51,088 nt of DNA, taken from Maricaulis sp. (lineage in GTDB: Bacteria; Pseudomonadota; Alphaproteobacteria; Caulobacterales; Maricaulaceae). Numbering within the stretch: the first letter of the stretch is position 1; every line of letters begins with the position of its first letter. Of this stretch, positions 7,045-15,545 are shown one piece after another. The stretch spans positions 1-51,088 of the forward strand of contig NZ_JASBRI010000014.1 of the NCBI RefSeq assembly GCF_030149515.1, in the 5' to 3' direction. Both the position numbers and the translations under genes were made by a program. The notes beneath the pieces were generated by a model, which worked only from the letters and a program-made list of their open reading frames with translations, searched no databases and had not been told where the DNA came from.

Positions 7045-8079
7045 TCACTCTCCGGGCTGGTGACAGGTCACACAATGAAAAGCCCCCCCGCCCGTCAGTA
7101 TGGCACGCGCGGACGATCCGACAATATGATGATGCGGAAACAGCGGCCGCAGGCCGCGCAGGGCCGCCGCCTCGCTCGCGGTACCATAGGTCGGCACCAC
7201 GACATTGCGCGGCCCGATCACCCAGTTCATGTGGCTTGCCGGCACGATCCCGCCATCCCCCAGATCGACCCGCCCCGGCGAGGGAATGGTGTGCACCTGA
7301 AGCCGGCGTCCCTTCGCGTCGGTCATGCGCGCCAGCTGACGGGCAATGGACGAGAGGACCGCGGTCTGCGGATCGTCACCGCCCGCCGGCGCCTGGCAGA
7401 TCACCACGCCCGGACGCGCGAAACGGACGATATTGTCGATATGCCCGTCGGTATGATCGGCCTCCAGCCCCTCATCGATCCAGAGCACCTTCTTCACCCC
7501 GAGCGCCGCTTTCAGCCGCGTCTCGACATCGGCTTCGGAAAGGCCGGGATTGCGGTTGGGGTTGAGCAGGCATTGCCGCGTTGTGATCAGCGTGCCGTCG
7601 CCGTCGAATTCCAGCGCTCCGCCCTCGGCGACCAGATCGACCCGCCGTTCCCCGGCTCCGGCCAGTTTCGCCATCACGCCGCCGACCGTGTCGTCGCCCG
7701 GCAGATCATACTTGCCGCCCCAGCCGTTGAAGACGAAGCGCACGGCGATGTCCCGCCCGTCCTGGCGCAGGAAGACAGGGCCGGTATCGCGCGCCCAGAC
7801 ATCGCCGAACTCGGCCCGCACGACTTCGGCCTTCTGGCCCATGGCCCGGCGCGCGGACGCTTCGGCCTGGGCCGTGGCCGCCAGGATCACCAGATCGAGC
7901 TTGCGTCCCGTCTCCGACGGCTGCGTCAGGGCACGCAGGAAGTCTGCGAACTCGGCCTGGGCCGGTTCGAGATCGTCTTCCCAGAGATCGGCGGCCGAGG
8001 GCCAGCAGGTGAAGATGCGCCGCACCGGCGCGGTCTCGTGCGGCAGATGGATGGCGTGCGGGACAGGGGTCGTCGTCAT
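7045..8079 (-). CDS. aguA: Agmatine deiminase
   Basis: Converts agmatine to N-carbamoylputrescine and ammonia. The 344-residue guanidino-modifying (PPAD family) enzyme shows WARDTGPVFL, NGWGGKYDLPGDD, the metal-free acid/base stretch LEADHTDGHIDNIVRF, and the C-terminal GGGAFHCVTCHQP with catalytic Cys336. The usual glutamine of HCxTQQQP is Cys339 here. The start MTTTPVP was chosen over an upstream extension that lacks homology-like sequence. It is first in a minus-strand operon with the serine hydrolase and aguB. Arginine decarboxylase, needed to make agmatine, is not in this window. Confidence 0.93.
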   Translation of the reverse strand: MTTTPVPHAIHLPHETAPVRRIFTCWPSAADLWEDDLEPAQAEFADFLRALTQPSETGRKLDLVILAATAQAEASARRAMGQKAEVVRAEFGDVWARDTGPVFLRQDGRDIAVRFVFNGWGGKYDLPGDDTVGGVMAKLAGAGERRVDLVAEGGALEFDGDGTLITTRQCLLNPNRNPGLSEADVETRLKAALGVKKVLWIDEGLEADHTDGHIDNIVRFARPGVVICQAPAGGDDPQTAVLSSIARQLARMTDAKGRRLQVHTIPSPGRVDLGDGGIVPASHMNWVIGPRNVVVPTYGTASEAAALRGLRPLFPHHHIVGSSARAILTGGGAFHCVTCHQPGE

Positions 8080-8120
8080 GCGCGCGCCTCTAGCACGCTC
8101 CGCTGCGCCGTGCGAGCGGC

Positions 8121-8154
8121 AAAAAGAAGAAGGGCGGCACATGGGCCGCCCTTC
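8121..8154 (-). terminator. Rho-independent terminator after the TonB receptor gene
   Basis: On the minus strand a perfect 10-bp stem, GAAGGGCGGC / GCCGCCCTTC with a 6-base loop (8129-8154), is followed by a T-rich run (TTCTTTTT, 8128-8121). It separates the TonB receptor from the aguA operon. Confidence 0.88.
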
Positions 8155-8181
8155 CGCAAGATGCTTGTCCTGGATGCGAAC

Positions 8182-11100
8182 CTAGAAGCTGTAGCGCACA
8201 CCCAGACGGATCGACCACAGCGACGCCCCGCCGACGCGAGACGTCGTGTCGGGATTGTTGAAGTTCGAGTAGACGAACTGGCTGCCGCCGGTGGACAGGA
8301 GCGTTGCATCGACCACGCGGTTACGACGCGGGAAGCCGGCCTCGTTGAGGACGCCCCACTCGTCGTTCAGCAGGTTGGTGAAGTTGTCGATGTCCAGGAA
8401 GAACTGCGAACGGTGACCTTCCATGAAGCCGGGGAATTCCTGCGTGATGCGCAGGTCGGCCTTGGTCCACCAGCCGCCTTCATGGCCGTTCCGCGGCGCG
8501 AAGCCGCCGGCATAACCGCTCAGACCCGCTTCTTCGATGAAGGAGAAGAAGGCATTGGCGTCGATGCCGGACAGGTCCACATTCGGATCGCTCGGACCGG
8601 TCGGGATGTAGAGCAGCCAGTTGTCGCCCGAGAGGAAGGGGCTGAAGAAGGTCAGGTCGCCGCCACCGCGGGCCGCCATCGTGTAGCTGAACGGGCGACC
8701 GGACGAGGCCAGCGCGAACAGGCCGAACCGTGTTTCATAACCGTCGAAGAACTCGTGACCATAGTTCACGTTCAGGGTGAAACGGTTCTCGATATTGTAG
8801 TTCGAACGGGCCGAAATCTCGTCATTGGCGCCGACGAAGGCACGGCTGACATAGTTGGAGAAGGCAACCGACGACGTCATCGGCTGAACGTCCTCGGCGT
8901 CCGTATAGGCATAGCCGAAGACCCAGTCGAGGCCGTTGTCGTATTCCTTGGCGACCGTGAAGGAGACGTTCAGCGACTCCGCGTTCACGTCCGTATTGGT
9001 CAGCTCCAGCGTGCCGGGGCTGTTGCGGGACGTGTAGATCGGGAAACCGGCCGGACCGGTACGGTCGAGAACCAGGTCGCGACGGGTGATGATCGCGGCG
9101 TTGATATCCTGCGAATACAGGATGTCGGCGTTGATCGTGTACTCACCGCCCAGGAAATTATCCATCGGGACATACGCATCATACGTACCGCCGAGGGCGT
9201 ATTTCCACTCGCCCGGGATGTCGAAGCTCGGATGCAGGTTGTTCATCTCGAAGCCCGGCGAACCCTGCCCGGCCGCAACCGCGTCGATCATGATCTGCGG
9301 CACCGCATAACCCGGCGTCAGGCCGTTCGGATAGGTCACACCCGCGTCGAACAGGGTGGAGAAACCGGCGCCATAGAAGATGCCTTCGTTCACACCGAAC
9401 TGGGAGATGAAGTCCGTCGAGTAGGTGTTGGACAGCCACACATTCGGATCGCCGCCGGAGAAGAGGCCGAAACCACCGCGCAGGGACAGCTGGTCGTTGA
9501 CGTCCCAGTTGAAGCCGACGCGCGGCTGCAGCAGGTCGCGACCGTCCATGTTCTGGGCGTTGGAGTATCCGTAGGACGCCACGAAATCCGGATTTTCCCT
9601 CGGCGTGTCATCGGAGGTGTAGAAGTCGTAGCGCAGGCCGGCGGTCAGCACGAACCCGTTGCCGAAGTCCCACTCGTCCTGGAAGTAGACCGCGTTGGAG
9701 GCATAGCCCCAGTCGGCGGCCGCATCGTTCGGATCCAGGCTCGGCGCGTTGTTGTAGTCGATGTCGTCCGGAATACCGTTGCGGAAGTCATCGATACTGT
9801 CGAAGTCGAACTGGCCGATCGTGTGCTGGACGAACAGGTTGAAGAAGTCCGTCGCCTCACGCTCATAGCCGAACGAGAAGGTGTGGTTGTTCCAGCGATA
9901 GGTGCCGCGGGCCACAAAGTTGAACACGTCGTAGTTCAGCTCATTGGACTGACGGGAGTCATCTTCACCGATGTAGATCGTGTTGCGCTGACCTGTCCCG
10001 TCGATAACCGGGTCGTTGCTGTCGGTGATGCGGAACTCGCCGAAACCGTCCTGGCCGATGGAATTCTGGCGGTTGTCCAGCTCGGAGAAGCTGACACGGA
10101 ATTCCGTCGAGAAGTTGTCGGTCCAATCGGAGTACAGCGAGCCGGTGTAACGGGTCAGTTCCGCACCACGCTCATAGAGGTGGTTGGAGAATTCGAACTC
10201 GTTGGCGTCACCGTCGGATTCGGTGATGTTGAAGCCGTCATTGTTCAGGAAGACGAAGTCGGCACGGTGGTTGTTGTTGATCTCCCAATCCAGGCGGAAG
10301 AGGATTTTTTCGTCTTCGTTCGGGAAGCTCGACGGCGCAAAGCCCGGATCGTAGTTGTAGACGGTGCGGGCAATGTCGAGGATTTCGTCGAACTCGGCCT
10401 GGGTGAAGCCGGCCACTTCGTTGATCGCGCCGGAACCTTCGACACCGCGGTCGAACGTATTGGCACCTTCAAGCTTTTCGTAGGCGACGTAGAAGAACAG
10501 CTGGTCTTCGATGATCGGACCGCCGACGTCGAAGCCGTAGCGGGTCTCGTCGAACTCGGCGACGTTCACGTCGGAACCTTCCAGGCTGTCGCCCTGCAGG
10601 CTGTCGGACGTGTAGTCGTACCACAGATTGCCGTGGAACTCGTTCGAGCCCGACTGGGTAACGGCGTTGATATTACAGGCCGAGAAACCGCCATAGTACA
10701 CGTCGAACGGAGCCAGCTCGACGGCGACCTGCGAAATCGCGTCGAACGGGAAGGGCTGGCGCTCTGTCGGGAAGCCGTTGCGGTTCAGGCCGAAACCGTC
10801 ATTGATGCGCACACCGTCGAGGGTCAGCGAGTTGAAGCGCGAATTGGCACCGGCGCACTGGATGCCGTCGACATCGGCTTCGTCGACATAGATGCGCGGG
10901 TCGGTCCGGATCACGTCATTGATCGTGCGGTTGATGGAGGGCAGACGCTCGAGGTCGCGCTGGTCGAACACCGCCGACGGGCCCACCGCAACTTCAACGG
11001 CGTTGATGGCCGACGCCGTCACGACGATCACCTCGGTAGCCGCAGCATCGATGGACAGGTTCAGCTCGGTCGCCTGACCCAGGTCAACATAGACGTCTTC

Positions 11101-11388
11101 GACGCGCTGGCCGGCATAACCGTCGGCAGTCACGGTGACGATGTAGGGACCGCCCGGACGCAGGTTGCCAGAGGAGAAGGTGCCGTTGGCGCCGGACACG
11201 GCCGTACGGGCCGAACCCGTCGGAACGTGCAGGACGGTGATGGAAGCGTTGGGCACCACGGCACCGGACGAATCGCGAACGAAACCCTGGATGGAACCCG
11301 TGGTTTCCTGCGCATAGACCGCCGCCGGAGCGGCGGCCAGCAGGGCAATCGTCGCCGCGCTGTAGGAGAATTTTTTCATAAATGACAT
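8182..11388 (-). CDS. TonB-dependent outer-membrane receptor with N-terminal carboxypeptidase-like domain (Oar-like)
   Basis: A 1068-residue outer-membrane receptor. It has a signal peptide (MKKFSYSAATIALLAAAPAAVYAQ), then a carboxypeptidase-regulatory-like beta domain (GSIQGFVRDSSGAVVPNASITV..., about 30-115), then a plug (RDLERLPSINRTINDVIRTDP ... FNSLTLDGVRINDGFGLNRNG ... QVAVELAPFDVYYGGF), then a long beta-barrel with many Asp/Asn-rich loops and a terminal SIRLGVRYSF ending in Phe, the usual barrel-insertion signal. Members import large or scarce substrates, or act as adhesin-like Oar proteins; the ligand is unknown. GGGGGA lies 8 bases before the chosen ATG; a second in-frame ATG is at 11379. 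It is transcribed alone. Confidence 0.9.
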   Translation of the reverse strand: MSFMKKFSYSAATIALLAAAPAAVYAQETTGSIQGFVRDSSGAVVPNASITVLHVPTGSARTAVSGANGTFSSGNLRPGGPYIVTVTADGYAGQRVEDVYVDLGQATELNLSIDAAATEVIVVTASAINAVEVAVGPSAVFDQRDLERLPSINRTINDVIRTDPRIYVDEADVDGIQCAGANSRFNSLTLDGVRINDGFGLNRNGFPTERQPFPFDAISQVAVELAPFDVYYGGFSACNINAVTQSGSNEFHGNLWYDYTSDSLQGDSLEGSDVNVAEFDETRYGFDVGGPIIEDQLFFYVAYEKLEGANTFDRGVEGSGAINEVAGFTQAEFDEILDIARTVYNYDPGFAPSSFPNEDEKILFRLDWEINNNHRADFVFLNNDGFNITESDGDANEFEFSNHLYERGAELTRYTGSLYSDWTDNFSTEFRVSFSELDNRQNSIGQDGFGEFRITDSNDPVIDGTGQRNTIYIGEDDSRQSNELNYDVFNFVARGTYRWNNHTFSFGYEREATDFFNLFVQHTIGQFDFDSIDDFRNGIPDDIDYNNAPSLDPNDAAADWGYASNAVYFQDEWDFGNGFVLTAGLRYDFYTSDDTPRENPDFVASYGYSNAQNMDGRDLLQPRVGFNWDVNDQLSLRGGFGLFSGGDPNVWLSNTYSTDFISQFGVNEGIFYGAGFSTLFDAGVTYPNGLTPGYAVPQIMIDAVAAGQGSPGFEMNNLHPSFDIPGEWKYALGGTYDAYVPMDNFLGGEYTINADILYSQDINAAIITRRDLVLDRTGPAGFPIYTSRNSPGTLELTNTDVNAESLNVSFTVAKEYDNGLDWVFGYAYTDAEDVQPMTSSVAFSNYVSRAFVGANDEISARSNYNIENRFTLNVNYGHEFFDGYETRFGLFALASSGRPFSYTMAARGGGDLTFFSPFLSGDNWLLYIPTGPSDPNVDLSGIDANAFFSFIEEAGLSGYAGGFAPRNGHEGGWWTKADLRITQEFPGFMEGHRSQFFLDIDNFTNLLNDEWGVLNEAGFPRRNRVVDATLLSTGGSQFVYSNFNNPDTTSRVGGASLWSIRLGVRYSF

Positions 11389-11716
11389 GGAGCATGTCCC
11401 CCGATAGGTCGATCAAAAGGGGGCGCCGCCCCCAAATACGAAGCAGGGGCCTCGTACGCCGGCCCTTCGAACTTTCCAAGACGTATACGCGAAGCTTTTG
11501 TGACATCCCGGGAGTTCGCGTGGGCAATGCCTCTCGTCTCCGGGTCAGACCAATCGCAAAATATGTGTGTGCACCTGCACAAAACCTCAAAATCCGGGAT
11601 TTTTTGGCCGCCGGACCCGCAGTTTTTCTCCACGGCCCCCTTTACCGGCCAATGCGAAAAGCGCATAGGCTGCGGCCAAAATGTTACACTTTCAGACCGT
11701 TTTTTCGGGACGCCGC
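11389..11716. promoter_or_regulatory. Divergent intergenic region with two leader hairpins
   Basis: This gap serves the TonB receptor (minus) and the glycosyltransferase (plus). In the receptor leader there are two stems: 11438-11455 (7 bp with one G-U, 4-base loop) and 11419-11433 (GGGGGC-GGC-GCCCCC on the minus strand) followed by UUUU, 30 bases before the start codon. The second looks like a weak terminator inside the leader, so attenuation is possible. No clear promoter boxes were fixed on either strand. Confidence 0.4.
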
Positions 11717-13288
11717 ATGACTGATTCTGTCCTTTCGACCGACGCCCCGGCGTCCCGCTGGTCTCAGGCCGCCCTGATCCTGGTCGCCGTCTTCGCCACG
11801 GCCCGGCTCATCGGGCTCGCCGTCTCGCCCGTCGCGCTCTATGCCGACGAGACGCAATACTGGGTCTGGTCGCGCGAATTCGACTGGGGCTATTTTTCCA
11901 AACCGCCCATGATTGCCTGGCTGATCGCCTTGTCGACGGGCCTGCTGGGCGACAGCGATTTCGCGGTGCGCCTGCCGGCGCCGCTGCTGCATTCGGGCAC
12001 CGCATTCTTCCTGTTCGCCAGCGCCCGTCACCTCTGGGACGAACGCACCGGTTTCTGGGCCGCAGCCACGTATCTCACCCTGCCCTCGATCTGGCTGTCA
12101 GGTTTCGTGATGTCCACCGATGCCCTCCTCCTGTGCGCATGGTCGGGAGGGCTGTACGCCCTGCTGCGCCTGCGCGACGGTGCGGGCATGGTGACGGCGG
12201 CCGCGCTCGGCCTCGCCGTGGGCCTGGGATTCCTGTCGAAATACGCCATGATCTATTTCGCCGCCGGACTGGGCCTGGCGGTGGTCCTCGACCCGCGCAC
12301 CCGCGGCGCCCTGCTCGGCCATAGGGGCGTGGTCGCGGCAGCGATTGCGCTGGCCTGTCTCATACCCAATCTGGTCTGGAATGCCGCGAACGATTTCGCC
12401 ACCGTGTCGCATACCGCCGCCAACGCGAATTGGGGTGGCGACCTCTTCCATCCCGGCGAGATGATCTCCTTCCTGACCGACCAGCTCGCCGTGTTCGGCC
12501 CCGCTCTGTTCGTCGTCCTGTGCGTGGTCCTGGGCCTGACCCTGCGCCACATCCGGACCGCCGATCGCGACCGCGTGCTTCTGGCCGTCTTCACCCTGCC
12601 ACCCCTGCTCACCGTGACGGGACAGGCCTTCATCAGCCGGGCGCATGCCAACTGGGCGGCCAGTGCCTATGTCGCAGCGACGCTGCTGGTCGTCGCCTTC
12701 CTGCTGCGCGGCCCGTCCTGGCGGCGTGCGGTGCTGATCGGATCGATCGCCGTGCATTCGGCCATCGGCCTGTTTGCCGCCGCCCTGGCGGCCAGCCCGG
12801 CCCTGGTCTCGGCGATCGGCGCGGAAGACGCCACCAAGCGGATCCGGGCATGGCCGGAGACCGCGGCGGCCATCGAGGCCGAAGCCAATGCGCGCGACTA
12901 CGCCTTCATCGCCTTCGACGACCGCAATGTGTTCCACCAGACCCAGCGCTACGCCCCGCAATTGCAGGACCGGCTGCGCATGTGGATGCGCTACGACCAT
13001 CCGGCAAACCATGCCGAGGATGTCTGGCCGCTGCCGGAAGCGGTCGGCGGGCCGGTCCTGATCGTTTCGCACCGGCCGCTGGAAGTACCGCGCCTGAGCG
13101 ACGATTTTGCCTCGTTCGAACCGGTCGGCACCCTGGCCGTTCCGCTCGATGGCGGGATCACCCGCGACTTCACCCTGTGGCGGGCCGAGGGGCATGTGCG
13201 CGTGCCGCGCGATGCCGCCTACGAGGCACACTGGCAGGCCGTCGATGCCGAGATCGGCGTCGTGCGCGGCTATAGCGAGGACGGTTAG
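11717..13288 (+). CDS. GT39/ArnT-like membrane glycosyltransferase
   Basis: A 523-residue GT-C-fold transferase of the dolichyl-phosphate-mannose/ArnT (PMT) group. These use a polyprenyl-phosphate sugar to glycosylate lipid or protein on the periplasmic side. The first periplasmic loop has the catalytic acidic pair in ALYADETQYWVW (Asp44-Glu45), then EFDWGYFSKPPMIAW. About 10-12 hydrophobic helices follow, then a soluble C-terminal domain of about 150 residues. The start MTDSV is preferred to an upstream ATG at 11681. Acceptor and sugar cannot be read from sequence. Its stop overlaps that of argC as TTAG. Confidence 0.85.
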   Translation: MTDSVLSTDAPASRWSQAALILVAVFATARLIGLAVSPVALYADETQYWVWSREFDWGYFSKPPMIAWLIALSTGLLGDSDFAVRLPAPLLHSGTAFFLFASARHLWDERTGFWAAATYLTLPSIWLSGFVMSTDALLLCAWSGGLYALLRLRDGAGMVTAAALGLAVGLGFLSKYAMIYFAAGLGLAVVLDPRTRGALLGHRGVVAAAIALACLIPNLVWNAANDFATVSHTAANANWGGDLFHPGEMISFLTDQLAVFGPALFVVLCVVLGLTLRHIRTADRDRVLLAVFTLPPLLTVTGQAFISRAHANWAASAYVAATLLVVAFLLRGPSWRRAVLIGSIAVHSAIGLFAAALAASPALVSAIGAEDATKRIRAWPETAAAIEAEANARDYAFIAFDDRNVFHQTQRYAPQLQDRLRMWMRYDHPANHAEDVWPLPEAVGGPVLIVSHRPLEVPRLSDDFASFEPVGTLAVPLDGGITRDFTLWRAEGHVRVPRDAAYEAHWQAVDAEIGVVRGYSEDG

Positions 13289-14214
13289 GCAGCCTGCTCC
13301 GGCAGGCCCAGGGCGAGGGTCAGGTTCTGCATGGCCTGCGTCGCCGCACCCTTCAGCAGATTGTCCAGTGCGCTGACGATAACGGCATGCGTGCCGGTCT
13401 CATCCAGTGCGAACCCGCCGATCACAGCGCCGGCGCGCCCGGTTCCGTCGCGGACTTCCGGAACGGCCTCCACCACATCGATCAGCGCTTCGCCGGCATA
13501 GGCCGTGCGGTAAAGCTCGATCAGGGCCTCGCGGGAGAGCGGTTCGGCCAGCCTTACATGTACCGTCGCCACGAGGCCGCGAAAGAACTCGGCGACATGC
13601 GGCGTGAAGCGGATATCGAGGCCGAGATGACGGCTCATCTCGCGCTCGTGGATATGCCCGGTCAGCGCGTAGGGCATCAGATTGCCGGCCAGCGCTTCGG
13701 GATCGTTCTTGCGCGAGGGCGTCGTGCCGGCGCCGGAATAGCCCGACACGCCAAAGACATGCGCATCGCCGGCCAGACGGCCGCGAAGCGGCGCCAGCGC
13801 CAGCTGGCCGGCCGTGGCATAGCAGCCCGGATTGGCGATGCGGACCGCCCCGCAAAGGCGGTCGCGCCCGTGGATCTCCGGCAGACCGTAGGTCCAGGCA
13901 CCGTCGAAACGGTAATCCGCCGACAGGTCGACAATGACCGTGTCCGCCGGCAGCGCCCCGACGAATGGAGCGGATGCGCCATTGGGCAGGGCCAGGATCA
14001 CGGCATCGGCAGGCCGGCCTTCAAGATCGCCGGGGCCGAGCGCTTCGAAGACCAGTTCGCTGGCAATCTCCGGCGCCATTTCTGCAACCGGCGTACCGGC
14101 GAATTCGCGCGATGAGGCAAAGGCCAGCTCCATGTCGTCGCGCCCGCCGATGAGGCGCAGGAGTTCGCGTCCGGTATGCCCCCGCGCCCCGATCAGGCCG
14201 ATCCGCGCGGTCAT
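13285..14214 (-). CDS. argC: N-acetyl-gamma-glutamyl-phosphate reductase
   Basis: Third step of arginine synthesis: NADPH-dependent reduction of N-acetylglutamyl phosphate to the semialdehyde. The 309-residue protein has the nucleotide-binding IGLIGARGHTGRELLRLI, the catalytic Cys131 in RIANPGCYATAGQLAL, and YSGAGTTPS. The length fits the shorter type 2 ArgC. Its ATG overlaps the stop of the fused kinase/synthase gene by 4 bp (ATGA), so it is the last gene of a three-gene minus-strand operon. Three consecutive arginine-pathway activities in one unit support the call. Confidence 0.93.
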   Translation of the reverse strand: MTARIGLIGARGHTGRELLRLIGGRDDMELAFASSREFAGTPVAEMAPEIASELVFEALGPGDLEGRPADAVILALPNGASAPFVGALPADTVIVDLSADYRFDGAWTYGLPEIHGRDRLCGAVRIANPGCYATAGQLALAPLRGRLAGDAHVFGVSGYSGAGTTPSRKNDPEALAGNLMPYALTGHIHEREMSRHLGLDIRFTPHVAEFFRGLVATVHVRLAEPLSREALIELYRTAYAGEALIDVVEAVPEVRDGTGRAGAVIGGFALDETGTHAVIVSALDNLLKGAATQAMQNLTLALGLPEQAA

Positions 14215-15545
14215 TGCGGGGCCTCCAGGGTCGGCGGCAGGGCGAAGGCCCTCTCGACCACGGCATGCATGTCGCTGAGCGCGATATCCTCGCCGCGCCA
14301 GAACACGGTCCATTCATCACGGCGCACCGCACCGTCGCATTCGTCGAAATAGAAACCGTTGACCGGATTGGAGGTTCGCGAGCGCCAGATCAGACGCGGG
14401 GCGTAGTCCACGAGTCGGTGCCAGACCGCCCGGCCCAGCCCCTCCCCGCGCGCATCGTCCAGCACCGCAAACTTGTCGAGATAGATCCAGTCGTCGAGCC
14501 GTGTGGCGATCGCAGCGGCGCGATAGCTGTCGGTTACGAAGGCCCGGTCGACGACCAGGCTGTCCCAATAGCCCGCGACCGGTTTGCGGCCGAACGCCTT
14601 GGTAACGAGACCATCCAGTTTCGCCAGATCCAGCCCGTCCTTGCTGCCGGCCGACTGAATGCGTTCCCCGCGGCGGATCAGGGTGCCGGCACCGGCATGG
14701 GTGAAGAGTTCGCGCGCCAGTTCCGAGGGCCGCGTGATGGAGACCGAGCTCGACAGCGGCAGATCGTCCAGCAGGCGCTTGATTTCCTCGAGCTTCAGCC
14801 GCATGCCGCCATTCACCCATTCGGCCCGCATCAGCTCGTCGAAATCGGTGGCCAGGTTGATCGAGGAAAGAATGTCGCCCCATTCGTCCAGCAGACCGCC
14901 CGTGCCGGTGAGAAACACGACCTTGTAGGGCTGCAGTGCGTGCACCAGTGCGCGTACGGCGACATCGGCATTGATATTGACCAGACAGCCATCTTCGGTC
15001 TCGCCCAGACAGGCCAGGATCGCGGCCTGGCCCGCCCGCGCCGCGGCGGCCACCAGGTCCAGCCGGACACGGCTGGGTTCGCCGACCCGGCCCAGGATGG
15101 CTTCGTCGAGAAGTTTCGCCTCGAACACGCCGCGCGGCACCGCGGCGGCGCGGCCTCCGGCATTGCGGATTGCATCGACCAGGGTGAGATTCGCCTCGGT
15201 CAGCGTGTCGCGAATGACGGGGATGGCATTCTGGCGCGTCACACGCAGCCCGTTGACGCGCTCGGTCGCAATCCCCGCCGCATCGAGCGCCGTATCCAGT
15301 TGCGGGCCGCCGCCATGCACCACGACCGGGGTCAGTCCCACCGTCTGCAGAAAGGCCAGCGCCGAGGCGAGACCGGCCAGATCGTCCTGGATCACCGCGC
15401 CGCCGACCTTGATGACGGCAAAGCGCTCCTGGTCGACGCCGGAGAAGCGGTGCAGGTATTCGCGGATTTCCTTGCCGTCGCGCATCTGCGAGAGCAGTTG
15501 CACAATGGTCTGCCGCACGGGCGGCGCCGGTGTCTGGGCGGTCAT
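14211..15545 (-). CDS. Bifunctional N-acetylglutamate kinase / N-acetylglutamate synthase
   Basis: A fused 444-residue enzyme. The N-terminal two thirds is an amino-acid kinase domain (FAVIKVGGAVIQDD at about 43-56, VVVHGGGPQLD, NINADVAVRALVHAL, EWVNGGMRLKLEEIKRLLDDLP). The C-terminal about 150 residues form a GNAT acetyltransferase domain (LDDWIYLDKFAVLDDARGEG, GLGRAVWHRL, SNPVNGFYFDECDGA). This is the vertebrate-like NAGS/K architecture known from Xanthomonas and Maricaulis. It both makes N-acetylglutamate and phosphorylates it, and is expected to be controlled by arginine. ATGA overlaps at both ends place it in the middle of the arg operon. Confidence 0.93.
   Translation of the reverse strand: MTAQTPAPPVRQTIVQLLSQMRDGKEIREYLHRFSGVDQERFAVIKVGGAVIQDDLAGLASALAFLQTVGLTPVVVHGGGPQLDTALDAAGIATERVNGLRVTRQNAIPVIRDTLTEANLTLVDAIRNAGGRAAAVPRGVFEAKLLDEAILGRVGEPSRVRLDLVAAAARAGQAAILACLGETEDGCLVNINADVAVRALVHALQPYKVVFLTGTGGLLDEWGDILSSINLATDFDELMRAEWVNGGMRLKLEEIKRLLDDLPLSSSVSITRPSELARELFTHAGAGTLIRRGERIQSAGSKDGLDLAKLDGLVTKAFGRKPVAGYWDSLVVDRAFVTDSYRAAAIATRLDDWIYLDKFAVLDDARGEGLGRAVWHRLVDYAPRLIWRSRTSNPVNGFYFDECDGAVRRDEWTVFWRGEDIALSDMHAVVERAFALPPTLEAPQ

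Noticed and set aside
6625..11385. A plus-strand open frame of 1586 codons antisense to the serine hydrolase, aguA and the TonB receptor genes
   Set aside because: It mirrors the codon bias of the real minus-strand genes, shows no recognisable domain, and its composition (rich in Arg/His/Gly/Val) is typical of an antisense shadow.
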